The translations under genes were made by a program, and so were the position numbers. From Rhizomicrobium palustre (GTDB lineage: Bacteria; Pseudomonadota; Alphaproteobacteria; Micropepsales; Micropepsaceae): a stretch of DNA of 64,000 nucleotides. Shown here piece after piece: positions 17,498 through 25,089 of the stretch. Where the stretch lies: positions 2,480,139 to 2,544,138 of the forward strand of contig NZ_JAASRM010000001.1 of the NCBI RefSeq assembly GCF_011761565.1. The letters run 5' to 3'. The notes beneath the pieces were generated by a model. It ran no database searches. It saw only the letters and a program-made list of their open reading frames with translations, and had not been told where the DNA came from. How positions within the stretch are numbered: the stretch's first letter is position 1; every line of letters begins with the position of its first letter.

Positions 17498-17510
17498 CCG
17501 AAATACGGAG
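17498..17510 (-). promoter_or_regulatory. TCCGTAT-type motif upstream of the receiver gene
   Basis: Minus-strand CTCCGTATTTCGG, 71 bp before the receiver ATG, in the only sizeable gap inside the three-gene signalling cluster. Shares TCCGTAT plus a following CGG with the sites at 17012-17022 and 46880-46894. Candidate autoregulatory site. Confidence 0.33.
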
Positions 17511-17539
17511 TAGTGCCTAAGGCTTGATTTACCGTGGTC

Positions 17540-18142
17540 TCACGGGGTTATGGACAAAGCCTTACGCACTAAATCCGCCAGGTTGCCGGCATCCATTTTC
17601 TCCATAACCCTGGCGCGATGAATCTCTACCGTACGGGGAGAAATCGACAACTCATGCGCGATGACCTTATTGGCCTTTCCTGCCACGATCAAATCTAGAA
17701 CCTGGCGTTCCCGGTCGGTTAGGAGGGCGAGGCGACTGGCGGCGTTGCGCGCTTCCTTAGCGTGATCCCCGGCGGTAGAGGCGCGATCCAGGGCGCGGCG
17801 GACGCTGCCCAAAAGCACCTCTTCCTCGAAGGGTTTTTCCAGGAAGTCGACGGCGCCAGCCTTCATTGCCCCAACGGCAATTGGGATGTCGCCATGGCCA
17901 GTCATCACTACCACCTGAAGGGGGGAGCGACGGGAGACGAGTTCTTTTTGCAGGGTGATGCCGTCCATCTCGGGCATTTGTACATCCACGATCAAGCAGC
18001 CCACCGCATTGGGGGCGTCACTGCTAAGGAAGGATGTTGCCGATTCGAAGGCGCGCGTCTGATAGCCTGAAGCCTGCAGCAGCATGGAGAGGGAATCGCG
18101 GATATCGGGATCGTCGTCGACGACGTAGACGGTCTCAGCCAT
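17540..18142 (-). CDS. FixJ-family response regulator
   Basis: Two-domain transcription factor of 200 aa. The N-terminal receiver has acidic pocket VVDDDPDIRD, phospho-Asp in LIVDVQMPEMDG, MTGHGDIPIAV and FLEKPF. The C-terminal LuxR/FixJ HTH (~residues 138-195) has LTDRERQVLDLIVAGKANK and ISPRTVEIHRARVMEKM. In the family this protein is phosphorylated by a FixL-type kinase under low oxygen and activates respiratory genes. The start lies 4 nt behind the kinase stop, so the two are co-translated. Likely targets nearby are the cyd genes, but no binding site could be confirmed. Confidence 0.93.
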   Translation of the reverse strand: MAETVYVVDDDPDIRDSLSMLLQASGYQTRAFESATSFLSSDAPNAVGCLIVDVQMPEMDGITLQKELVSRRSPLQVVVMTGHGDIPIAVGAMKAGAVDFLEKPFEEEVLLGSVRRALDRASTAGDHAKEARNAASRLALLTDRERQVLDLIVAGKANKVIAHELSISPRTVEIHRARVMEKMDAGNLADLVRKALSITP

Positions 18143-18146
18143 GTCT

Positions 18147-19649
18147 TCATTCCGTTAGGCTTGCCGCGGGCGGCAAGGTGAATTGAAAGATTGTGCCTCC
18201 TGCAGGATTGGGCGACATCGACAGCCTGCCTCCGTGCGACTCGATGATCGTCCTGCTAATCGCTAGTCCTATTCCCATTCCGCTCGGCTTGGTAGTCACA
18301 AAAGGCAAAAACAGCCGTTGCGCGACTGCCTCGGGCACGCCGCTACCGGTGTCGTAAACCCGCACCAACACTGCACCATCGTCATGCCGCGCGGTGGAGA
18401 GGGTGAGGTCGCGCTGAGGCGATTGGGCCATGGCCTCGCTTGCATTGCGAAGCAAATTCACCAGCACCTGCTGGATTTGAATCTTGTCGATCAGCACCGG
18501 CGGCAAATCCGGGCGAAAGTTTACATGTATATCAATGCTTTGGGCCCCCATCAGGCCCAAAACCAAGGCCTCATCGGCGACCGCGTTGATATCTTCCAGG
18601 GTGCGGTTGGAATTGCGCTTTCCAACAAAATCGCGCAAATGCCGGATAATGCTGCCCGCGCGCAAAGCCTGCTCTCCGGCTTTGGTTACCGCCTCCATGG
18701 CTTTGTCGGCCGGGGCGCCGCTGGTGATCAGGCGTTTGGCAAGGTTGGTGTAGTTCATCACGGCGCTAAGGGGCTGGTTCAGCTCATGGGCCAGCGCGGC
18801 GGAGACCTGACCCATTTCGCTTAAGCGCGCGACGTGCTGCAATTCGCTCAAAAGCGTCTGCAAGCGGGCTTCTGAGGCCTTTTGCTCGCTGATATCGCGC
18901 ACTGTCTTGGAGGCACCGATCACCTGTCCGAAGGCATTGCGGATGGGAGAGATCGTGATCGAGACCTCTAGCGGTGTGCCATCGCTCTTTAAGCGGACGG
19001 TTTCGTAATGCTCCACCGTTTCCCCATCCCGAATGCGCTCCAGGATATCGGCTTCCTCGGAAAGCCGGTCCTCCGGAAACAGGCGCGTGATCGAGCTGCC
19101 GATCATCTCCGCAGCGGTGTAGCCGAACATCGTTTGCGCCGCGCGATTCCAGCTTGTAATGCGCCCGTCCAGGGTCTTGCTCACAATGGCGTCGTTGGAG
19201 GAATCCACAATGGCGGCAAGGAATGCGCGCTCCTCGCTGTGGATGGCCCGCTCGCCCTGCAACGCGGAAAGGTCCTGGAAGACCACCACCAGGATGCGTT
19301 TGCCCTCATGCTGGCCTTGGCCGAGAGAGAGAAACACGGGAAAGGTTGTCCCGTTCTTGCGCTGGCCCTCGACCTCGCGGCTGACCACCGCTGGGGAAAG
19401 CTCGCCCGTGGCACGGAATTGGATAAAAGCCGCCTCATAGGCATCGCGATAGGCGGGCGCCAGAAGCATGGGCAGGCTTCGGCCTAGAATCTCCTCGCGA
19501 TGGACCTGAAACATGGCTTCCGCAGCGCTGTTGAAAAGCTGGACCAGCCCTTGATCATTCAGCGCCGCCATACCGTTCACGGCCGCGGCCACAACCGTCT
19601 CAAACAGCGAGTCGTTCCAAGGGGTAAGGCGGGAAAGGGCGGTAGCCAT
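18147..19649 (-). CDS. PAS-domain sensor histidine kinase, FixL-like
   Basis: Cytoplasmic kinase of 500 aa without membrane segments: two PAS domains (about residues 15-130 and 140-260), a dimerisation/phosphoacceptor region with His in LAHELNQPLSAVMNYTNLAK, and an ATPase domain with N box LLRNASEAM, G1 YDTGSGVP and G2 GMGIGLAISR. The overall layout is FixL-like, but neither PAS shows the haem-proximal His expected in oxygen-sensing FixL (the corresponding parts read APAYRDAYEAAF and FPEDRLSEEAD). It may sense another ligand or redox state. A paralogous kinase lies at 47282-48736. Confidence 0.9.
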   Translation of the reverse strand: MATALSRLTPWNDSLFETVVAAAVNGMAALNDQGLVQLFNSAAEAMFQVHREEILGRSLPMLLAPAYRDAYEAAFIQFRATGELSPAVVSREVEGQRKNGTTFPVFLSLGQGQHEGKRILVVVFQDLSALQGERAIHSEERAFLAAIVDSSNDAIVSKTLDGRITSWNRAAQTMFGYTAAEMIGSSITRLFPEDRLSEEADILERIRDGETVEHYETVRLKSDGTPLEVSITISPIRNAFGQVIGASKTVRDISEQKASEARLQTLLSELQHVARLSEMGQVSAALAHELNQPLSAVMNYTNLAKRLITSGAPADKAMEAVTKAGEQALRAGSIIRHLRDFVGKRNSNRTLEDINAVADEALVLGLMGAQSIDIHVNFRPDLPPVLIDKIQIQQVLVNLLRNASEAMAQSPQRDLTLSTARHDDGAVLVRVYDTGSGVPEAVAQRLFLPFVTTKPSGMGIGLAISRTIIESHGGRLSMSPNPAGGTIFQFTLPPAASLTE

Positions 19650-20083
19650 CTATTCTGATACTTGATCGCAATATGTTTCTACCAAATCCGGCATCAGGCG
19701 CCAACATCCGGGGTCGAGAAAAATCCAAGTTCATAGCTGCACTATTGCTAAACGCAGCAGGATTTAACTTAGTGCAATCCTGAACGGAATACTTGGTAAT
19801 TGAGTTGGGCCGAGGGGGTGCGCGCCAGCGCGCAGCGGCATCTTGTCTCCGCACGCTTAAATCGCTGCACTTCTTCTTAGAACAATGAGAATCTGGCCCC
19901 GCGAAATTGACGGGCGTCAATCATCCTCGCCAAGTGGCCGTGTAGAATGTTCCGTGACAAGCGGGCGGTACGCACGACCCCTTACGAGACGTGGGGAAGC
20001 GCGCTTGCCATATTCGTCTTCGCCAGTTCCGCGGGTTTTGCGGTGCTGCGCCGAATGCAAGGGAACGGGCAGGGGAAGCGTCC
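19650..20083. other. divergent regulatory region between the kinase and cyd genes
   Basis: These 434 bases contain no supported gene. They must hold the promoter of the minus-strand fixL-like transcript and that of cydP-cydA-cydB-cydX. A TTGAT half site near 19662 is followed by ATATG and so does not complete an FNR/FixK box (TTGAT-N4-ATCAA). An upstream extension of the cydP frame to 19991 looks untranslated because the conserved part starts at 20084. Confidence 0.4.
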
Positions 20084-20242
20084 ATGAGTCGTCCGCTTTT
20101 GTGGAAAGAGATCGTCGCCCTTTTGGCGGTGAAGGTCGTTCTTTTGACTTGCCTGTTTATGGCCTTCTTCAGCCCCTCCCACCGTCCCGCGCACGATACA
20201 GCCGCCGTCACCGACCGGCTCATCGGCACCGACAATCGTTAG
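20084..20242 (+). CDS. cydP: cytochrome bd oxidase small subunit, CydP-like
   Basis: Single-pass membrane protein of 52 aa starting MSRPLLWKEIVALLAVKVVLL, with one hydrophobic helix (about residues 8-28) and a short polar tail. The basic/polar start followed by WKEI and a single helix, placed directly upstream of cydA, matches the small CydP proteins annotated before cydAB in proteobacteria. It ends 9 nt before the cydA ATG. I chose the internal ATG 20084 because the longer frame from 19991 adds an unconserved polar leader. Confidence 0.65.
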   Translation: MSRPLLWKEIVALLAVKVVLLTCLFMAFFSPSHRPAHDTAAVTDRLIGTDNR

Positions 20243-20251
20243 GGTGAAATC

Positions 20252-21802
20252 ATGGATATCGTCGACCTTTCGCGGCTGCAATTCGCCGCAACAGCCCTCT
20301 ACCACTTCCTATTTGTGCCGCTCACGCTGGGTCTGTCGATCCTGCTCGGCATTATGGAAACCGTCTATGTGATGACGGGCAAGCAGATCTGGCGTGACAT
20401 CGTGAAGTTTTGGGGCACGCTGTTCGGGATCAACTTCGTCATGGGCGTTGCCACCGGCATCACCATGGAATTCCAGTTCGGCACCAACTGGGCCTATTAC
20501 TCGCATTATGTCGGCGACGTCTTCGGCGCACCGCTCGCGATCGAAGGCCTGATGGCGTTCTTCCTCGAAGCCACCATGGTTGGCATCTTCTTCTTCGGCT
20601 GGAACCGGATGAGCAAGGGCGCCCATCTCTGCGTGACTTGGGCGCTGGCCATCGGCACCAATCTCTCAGCGCTGTGGATCCTGATCGCCAATGGCTGGAT
20701 GCAGTTCCCGGCTGGCTCCTACTTCAATGCCGATACGATGCGCATGGAGGTTTCGAACTTCGCCGATGTGCTGTTCAACCCGGTGGCGCAAGCCAAGTTC
20801 GTGCACACGGTAAGCGCCGGTTATGTGCTCGGCTCGGTTTTCGTGCTCGCCATTTCGGCGCTCTATCTTCTGCGCGGCAAACATAAGGAACTGGCGAAGC
20901 GCTCCTTCGCGGTTGCCGCCGGCTTCGGCCTCGCGGCCTCGCTTTCCGTCGTCGTCTTGGGTGACGAATCCGGTTACGTCGCCGGTGAGAACCAGAAGAT
21001 GAAGGTCGCGGCCATCGAAGCGATGTGGGATACCGAGCCTGCGCCGGCTTCCTTCACTGTCTTCGGCATTCCGGACATGAAGACCCACACCACCAAGGCC
21101 GAAGTGAAAGTGCCGTGGGTGCTGGGCATGATTGCCACCCGCTCGCTTGATAAAGAGGTGATCGGCATCAATCAGCTCGTCGATCTTGCCAAGACCCGCA
21201 TCAAATCCGGCATGATCGCCTATGATGCGCTCTCCAAGTTGAAGCTCGACCGCAAGAATGTTGCCCTGCGCACCACCTTCGATGCGCATGTCAAGGATCT
21301 CGGTTACGCGCTGCTGCTGAAGCATTATCGCCCCGACGTACAGAACGCGACGCCGGCTGAGATCGATGCGGCGGCGGTGTCCACCATTCCGAACGTGCCG
21401 GTGCTGTTCTGGTCGTTCCGCATCATGGTGGGTCTGGGCTTCTACTTCATTGCTCTGTTCGGCATCGCCTTCGTGCTGTCGATCAAGCGCAAGTTCGATA
21501 CCTCGAAGACCTTCCTGCGCTTTGCGGTCTGGACCTTGCCCCTGCCGTACCTCGCTTGCGAGCTCGGCTGGGTGGTTGCCGAATATGGCCGTCAGCCCTG
21601 GATCATCGACGGCGTCCTGCCCACCGCGCTTGCGGTTTCGGGTACGGTGGCCGGCAATGTCCTCTTCAGCTTGGCTGGGTTCGTGATCTTCTATTCGAGC
21701 CTTCTGATCGCCGACATCTATCTCCTCAAGAAGTACATCAACCTCGGGCCCAACGAGACTTTGGGGCACGACGTCGAAGCAACCCTCGTGGCGGCGGAGT
21801 AA
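20252..21802 (+). CDS. cydA: cytochrome bd ubiquinol oxidase subunit I
   Basis: Haem-bearing subunit of the high-affinity quinol oxidase, 516 aa with nine membrane helices expected. Ligand positions are visible: His in ALYHFLFVPLT, His in FVHTVSAGY and Met in FRIMVGLGF. The Q-loop quinol-site pair Lys/Glu occurs in MKVAAIEAMW, and the GRQPW signature is present (EYGRQPWIIDGVLPT). It supports respiration at low oxygen and protects against sulfide, NO and peroxide. Tight operon with cydB (6-nt gap) and cydX. Neighbouring FixL/FixJ-like and ubiTUV genes fit microaerobic use. Confidence 0.96.
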   Translation: MDIVDLSRLQFAATALYHFLFVPLTLGLSILLGIMETVYVMTGKQIWRDIVKFWGTLFGINFVMGVATGITMEFQFGTNWAYYSHYVGDVFGAPLAIEGLMAFFLEATMVGIFFFGWNRMSKGAHLCVTWALAIGTNLSALWILIANGWMQFPAGSYFNADTMRMEVSNFADVLFNPVAQAKFVHTVSAGYVLGSVFVLAISALYLLRGKHKELAKRSFAVAAGFGLAASLSVVVLGDESGYVAGENQKMKVAAIEAMWDTEPAPASFTVFGIPDMKTHTTKAEVKVPWVLGMIATRSLDKEVIGINQLVDLAKTRIKSGMIAYDALSKLKLDRKNVALRTTFDAHVKDLGYALLLKHYRPDVQNATPAEIDAAAVSTIPNVPVLFWSFRIMVGLGFYFIALFGIAFVLSIKRKFDTSKTFLRFAVWTLPLPYLACELGWVVAEYGRQPWIIDGVLPTALAVSGTVAGNVLFSLAGFVIFYSSLLIADIYLLKKYINLGPNETLGHDVEATLVAAE

Positions 21803-21808
21803 ACACCT

Positions 21809-22939
21809 ATGGATTATGAAATCTTACGTCTGATCTGGTGGGCGCTGCTTGGCATCCTGCTCATCGGCTTTGCCGTCATGGACGGCTTTGACTTCGGCAC
21901 CGGCATCCTTCTGCCGTTCGTGGCCAAGACCGATATTGAACGCCGCGTGGTGATCAATTCGGTGGGCCCGACCTGGGAAGGCAATCAGGTGTGGTTGATC
22001 CTGGGCGGCGGCGCCATTTTCGCCGCTTGGCCTCCGCTTTATGCGGCGGCCTTCTCGGGTTTCTACCTCGCCATGTTCCTCTTGCTCTGCGCGCTGATCT
22101 TGCGGCCGGTTGGCTTCAAGTTCCGCTCCAAGTTCAAGGGACAGGGTATGCGTACCTTCTGGGACTGGGCGCTGTTCGTCGGTGGCCTTGTCCCGGCGCT
22201 GATCTTCGGCGTCGCGTTCGGCAACCTCTTCGTCGGCGTGCCGTATGGCTTCGACAGTGATCTTCGCTTCCATGAAGAGATCACGCTGTTCTCGCTGCTC
22301 AACCCCTTCGCGCTTCTGGCGGGGCTTATCTCGGTCGCGTTCCACGTTCTGCATGGCGCAACCTGGGTGTCGCTGAAGGCGGCGGGTGAACCGGGCGCTC
22401 GGGCGCGGGCTGTCATTCCTTGGGCGGCCCTGGTCTTCGCGGTCCTCTTCGCGGTCGCGGGCTATTGGGTGCTGCACCTCGACGGCTACAAGATCACCTC
22501 GGTGGTCGATCCGAACGGTCCTTCTAACCCGACACTGAAGACCGTGGCGCATGTTGCGGGCGGCTGGTGGTCCAATTACGGCACCTATCCCTTGATCTGG
22601 GTCGCGCCTGCGCTCGCCTATCTGGGCGCGCTTCTGGCCGTGCTTCTGCGCAAGGGGGCTCCCCTGGCTGCTTGGGTCGCCTCGGCGCTGGTTCCGGTTG
22701 GCACGATCGCCACGGCTGGTCTGTCGCTCTTCCCCTTCTTCCTGCCCTCGTCCAGTCATCCGGACCAGAGCTTGACGGTGTGGGATGCGTCTTCCTCCAA
22801 GATGACCCTCGGCATCATGCTCTTCTGCGTCGTCGTCTTCCTGCCCATGATCCTGGCCTATACCGGCTGGGTCTACAAAGTGATGCGTGGTCAGGTGAAG
22901 GCGGAGAACATCCTTTCGGACAGCCACGGCAACTATTGA
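21809..22939 (+). CDS. cydB: cytochrome bd ubiquinol oxidase subunit II
   Basis: Membrane subunit of 376 aa with many hydrophobic helices. The N-terminus contains the family signature GFAVMDGFDFGTGILLPFV followed by RRVVINSVGPTWEGNQVW. It pairs with CydA in the inner membrane and stabilises the haem arrangement. The length is normal for the family. It starts 6 nt after cydA and is followed 9 nt later by cydX. Confidence 0.96.
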   Translation: MDYEILRLIWWALLGILLIGFAVMDGFDFGTGILLPFVAKTDIERRVVINSVGPTWEGNQVWLILGGGAIFAAWPPLYAAAFSGFYLAMFLLLCALILRPVGFKFRSKFKGQGMRTFWDWALFVGGLVPALIFGVAFGNLFVGVPYGFDSDLRFHEEITLFSLLNPFALLAGLISVAFHVLHGATWVSLKAAGEPGARARAVIPWAALVFAVLFAVAGYWVLHLDGYKITSVVDPNGPSNPTLKTVAHVAGGWWSNYGTYPLIWVAPALAYLGALLAVLLRKGAPLAAWVASALVPVGTIATAGLSLFPFFLPSSSHPDQSLTVWDASSSKMTLGIMLFCVVVFLPMILAYTGWVYKVMRGQVKAENILSDSHGNY

Positions 22940-22948
22940 GGTTCAAAC

Positions 22949-23047
22949 ATGTGGTATTTTGCTTGGGTCTTGGGTCTCGGTTTTGCCGCGCTTCTAGGCG
23001 TTCTGAACGCCATGTGGCTGGAGCACGAGATCGAATCCGGGAAGTGA
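22949..23047 (+). CDS. cydX: cytochrome bd small subunit CydX
   Basis: Single-helix subunit of 32 aa, too short for ordinary gene finders. It reads MWYFAWVLGLGFAALLGVLN and then an acidic tail, AMWLEHE; the MWYFAWxLG start and the NAMWLE motif are diagnostic. CydX stabilises the oxidase and is required for full activity. Ribosome site GAGG lies about 8 nt upstream, in the end of cydB. A terminator hairpin follows. Confidence 0.93.
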   Translation: MWYFAWVLGLGFAALLGVLNAMWLEHEIESGK

Positions 23048-23063
23048 TCCCCCGGTTCTTGTG

Positions 23064-23104
23064 AAAAGAGGCCCTCCGGTGACCGCCGGGGGGCCTTTTG
23101 TTTT
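23064..23104 (+). terminator. intrinsic terminator of the cyd operon
   Basis: An A-rich and G/C-rich arm (AAAAGAGGCCCTCCGG) pairs, with small bulges, with CCGGGGGGCCTTTT, and the run continues as TTTTGTTTT. It lies 17 nt behind the cydX stop. Confidence 0.8.
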
Positions 23105-23188
23105 AGGGCGGCAACTTGACTTGGCACCCGCGAGAAATTCTCATCACTCTGCGCGACCCATATTCGGGCTGCCAAGGGGGAGGGGAGT

Positions 23189-23833
23189 TTGTCTACAGAA
23201 CCGCCAGTCAGTGTCTCGCCGGACGATGTGCACGCGCATCCGCGCCACACCGGGCACTCCCGGATTGACCTTATCCTGGCCCTGACCGCAATTTTTCTTT
23301 CCGCAGTGTCGCTTTTCGTTGCCATCGAGCATGGCAGGACCCAGCGTGATCTGGTGGCCGCCTCGACCTGGCCCTATGTCGGTGTGAGCCTTTCCAATAG
23401 CGCCAATGAGAAGGGCGACATCGTAATCGGCATCTCCAATGATGGTGTGGGACCGGCCAAGCTTCAAAGTTTCGAGGTTTTCTACAAAGGAAAGCCGGTG
23501 TCGTCTGGCCTCGATCTTTTGCGGCGTTGCTGCGGGCTTTCGCGCGAACGCAAGGAAATGGCGGCCGTGCTGAACGATCATTATTTCTTCGGCATCGTGG
23601 AGCACAAAGTGATCCGGGCTGGCGAGGGCAGTGATGTCGTCACGCTGAGGCCCAATCCCGATAAGCCGGAGGTTTCGAAGCGCTTTGCTGGGGCGCTGGG
23701 AAATCTGAGTTTTCGCGGCTGCTATTGCTCTGTGCTGGACGAATGCTGGATCAGCGACATGAGTTCGACCAAAGTCACAAAGACTAAGGAATGTCCAGTG
23801 CCCGAGCATCCGTTCGATCCGAATGGGCGCTGA
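23189..23833 (+). CDS. membrane-anchored protein of unknown function
   Basis: Product of 214 aa with a polar N-terminus, one membrane helix at about residues 27-46 (IDLILALTAIFLSAVSLFVA) and a mainly beta C-terminal domain ending in a cysteine-rich section (GCYCSVLDECW, with CC at about 115). Start is TTG 23189: no ATG fits, and a long purine ribosome site (GGGGGAGGGGAG, 23175-23186) lies just before it. It stands alone between the cyd terminator and chorismate mutase. No family recognised; the single-anchor plus beta-domain layout is seen in many uncharacterised proteins. Confidence 0.7.
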   Translation: MSTEPPVSVSPDDVHAHPRHTGHSRIDLILALTAIFLSAVSLFVAIEHGRTQRDLVAASTWPYVGVSLSNSANEKGDIVIGISNDGVGPAKLQSFEVFYKGKPVSSGLDLLRRCCGLSRERKEMAAVLNDHYFFGIVEHKVIRAGEGSDVVTLRPNPDKPEVSKRFAGALGNLSFRGCYCSVLDECWISDMSSTKVTKTKECPVPEHPFDPNGR

Positions 23834-23896
23834 TTTGCGAAACGGGGCCGGGATCGCCTAAGACTATGCCCTAAGGTTCAAATTAGAGACGTGAGC

Positions 23897-24181
23897 ATGG
23901 ATTCCGAACTGCAGCGCCTGCGCAATTCCATCGACAATATCGATGCCGCGTTGATCCATATGCTGGCCGAAAGGTTCAAATGCACCCAGGCGGTGGGGCG
24001 CTACAAGGCTGAGCATGGCCTGCCGCCCGCCGATCCAAGCCGTGAGGCGGCCCAGATCGCCCGCCTGCGCGCACTCGCCCAGGACGCTAAGCTCGATCCT
24101 GATTTCGCCGAGAAGTTCTTGGGCTTCATCGTGACCGAGGTGATCCGCCATCACGAAGCCATCCGGGCGGAAAAGAAATAG
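23897..24181 (+). CDS. chorismate mutase, AroQ class
   Basis: Converts chorismate to prephenate for phenylalanine and tyrosine synthesis. At 94 aa it is all-helical with the pattern LRNSIDNIDAALIHMLAERF, then VGRYKAEHGLPPADPSRE and a C-terminal FIVTEVIRHHEAIR helix. The active-site arginines and lysine (R in LQRLR, K in YKAE, R in SRE) are in place. ATG 23897 is preferred over GTG 23891 on ribosome-site spacing. Free-standing monofunctional form. Confidence 0.9.
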   Translation: MDSELQRLRNSIDNIDAALIHMLAERFKCTQAVGRYKAEHGLPPADPSREAAQIARLRALAQDAKLDPDFAEKFLGFIVTEVIRHHEAIRAEKK

Positions 24182-24196
24182 CGTCCGGGCACAGAA

Positions 24197-24224
24197 AAGG
24201 GCGGCACCACCGAGCGCCGCCCTT
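24197..24224. terminator. hairpin between aroQ and the PEP-CTERM gene
   Basis: AAGGGCGGC (24197-24205) and GCCGCCCTT (24216-24224) form a perfect 9-bp stem with a 10-nt loop between two convergent genes, so it can terminate both. On the plus strand CCCGAGG follows and on the minus strand a short TTTTC follows. Confidence 0.6.
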
Positions 24225-24248
24225 CCCGAGGATCAATACGCGAAAATA

Positions 24249-24857
24249 TTAGCGCTTCATCCGGCGGCGAAGACCGAAGGCGCCGAGCAGGCCCATGCCC
24301 ATCAAGGACAGAGTAAGCGGCTCAGGCACGCCCGGGTTGTTGTTGGGCGAGGTGTTGGAGAAGGCGAAGATCAGGTCGTTGTAGTCCCAATCCGAGCCGT
24401 TGTGTTTGTCGAGATCTTCGAAGCCGGCAAAAGTGACGTTGGGCAGAGCCGCGAGCTGGGCTTGCAGCGAGGGTGAGAGCGCGCCAACGCCGAAATCGGC
24501 ATAATTGGTCGTGACTTTGGCGTGATAGTTGCCGTCACCGTCGGCTATGTTGCTGTCATAGGTCTTGCCGGTCGTGATGTTGTTCAGCAAGAAGTCGAGG
24601 ATACCGCTTTGCGTGCCCAGGTTGGCCGTCTGACCAGCCGTCGCAGCGGTGCACCCCGCGGTGTTGTGGTTGCAGAAAATGATGCCCGGCGCCATCGACA
24701 GCTTCAGCGTGCTGGTGTCCATCGCGTTAGCATAAACGAAAACGGCCGTGACATTGCCGCCAAGGCCATTGATGACCGGCGGGGGTGTGGTGATCGGCGC
24801 GGCCTGCGCCGAAACGGCGAAAGCGGCGGCTGCCAGTAAGCTCAGCACATACTTCAT
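24249..24857 (-). CDS. PEP-CTERM exoprotein with DUF4114-like domain (copy 1)
   Basis: Exported surface or extracellular-matrix protein of 202 aa. Signal peptide MKYVLSLLAAAAFAVSAQA, mature start APITTPPPVI. The body holds an acidic motif FEDLDKHNGSDWDYNDLIF, like the Asp/Asn-rich Ca-binding-like signature of DUF4114. The C-terminus has VPEPLTLSLMGMGLLG then RRRMKR, the sorting tail recognised by exosortase. It is one of three tandem paralogues. A perfect sigma-54 promoter (24913-24927) and an upstream element (24989-25001) precede it. Probable role in exopolysaccharide or biofilm matrix, as for other PEP-CTERM proteins; the exosortase is not in the window. Confidence 0.9.
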   Translation of the reverse strand: MKYVLSLLAAAAFAVSAQAAPITTPPPVINGLGGNVTAVFVYANAMDTSTLKLSMAPGIIFCNHNTAGCTAATAGQTANLGTQSGILDFLLNNITTGKTYDSNIADGDGNYHAKVTTNYADFGVGALSPSLQAQLAALPNVTFAGFEDLDKHNGSDWDYNDLIFAFSNTSPNNNPGVPEPLTLSLMGMGLLGAFGLRRRMKR

Positions 24858-24912
24858 GGTGTTGGTCCTCTCCTCAGGCCCGGACTGTCCGTGCCTTTGT
24901 AAGTACTACACA

Positions 24913-24927
24913 GCAATCCTTGTGCCA
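24913..24927 (-). promoter_or_regulatory. sigma-54 promoter of PEP-CTERM copy 1
   Basis: Minus-strand TGGCAC-AAGGA-TTGC, an exact match to the -24/-12 consensus, with GG and GC separated by 10 bp. The start site would be near 24902, giving a leader of about 45 nt with GAGGAGAGG as ribosome site. Confidence 0.88.
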
Positions 24928-24968
24928 GCGTGAAAACTCAATATTTTCAATGGGTTTGTAATGGGGTG

Positions 24969-25017
24969 TGTAAAGCTTGCTATCACACTGCCGCTACGGC
25001 GTAAGGTCATACAGGTG
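24969..25017 (-). promoter_or_regulatory. conserved upstream element of PEP-CTERM copy 1 (enhancer candidate)
   Basis: Contains CGCCGTAGCGGCA on the minus strand (24989-25001), with dyad GCCG-TAG-CGGC, 62 bp above the -24 element. TGTAAA (24969-24974) and TACAGGTG (25010-25017), both read on the plus strand, flank it. The same set recurs before the other two copies. The position suits an activator of sigma-54 holoenzyme. Confidence 0.68.
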
Positions 25018-25089
25018 TCCGCACTGTTGACATCGGGACGGGAGCAAAGCGGCGCCGAGATGACGCCGCTCTGTCCAACAAGGAAGACA

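Noticed and set aside
19662-19676. Possible FNR/FixK box upstream of the kinase gene
   Set aside because: Only one half (TTGAT) matches; the other half reads ATATG instead of ATCAA.
20666-21769. 367-codon frame antisense to cydA, and a similar one antisense to cydB (21824-22927)
   Set aside because: Both mirror strongly conserved oxidase subunits and are rich in Arg/Glu/Gln, as expected for antisense of membrane-helix codons.
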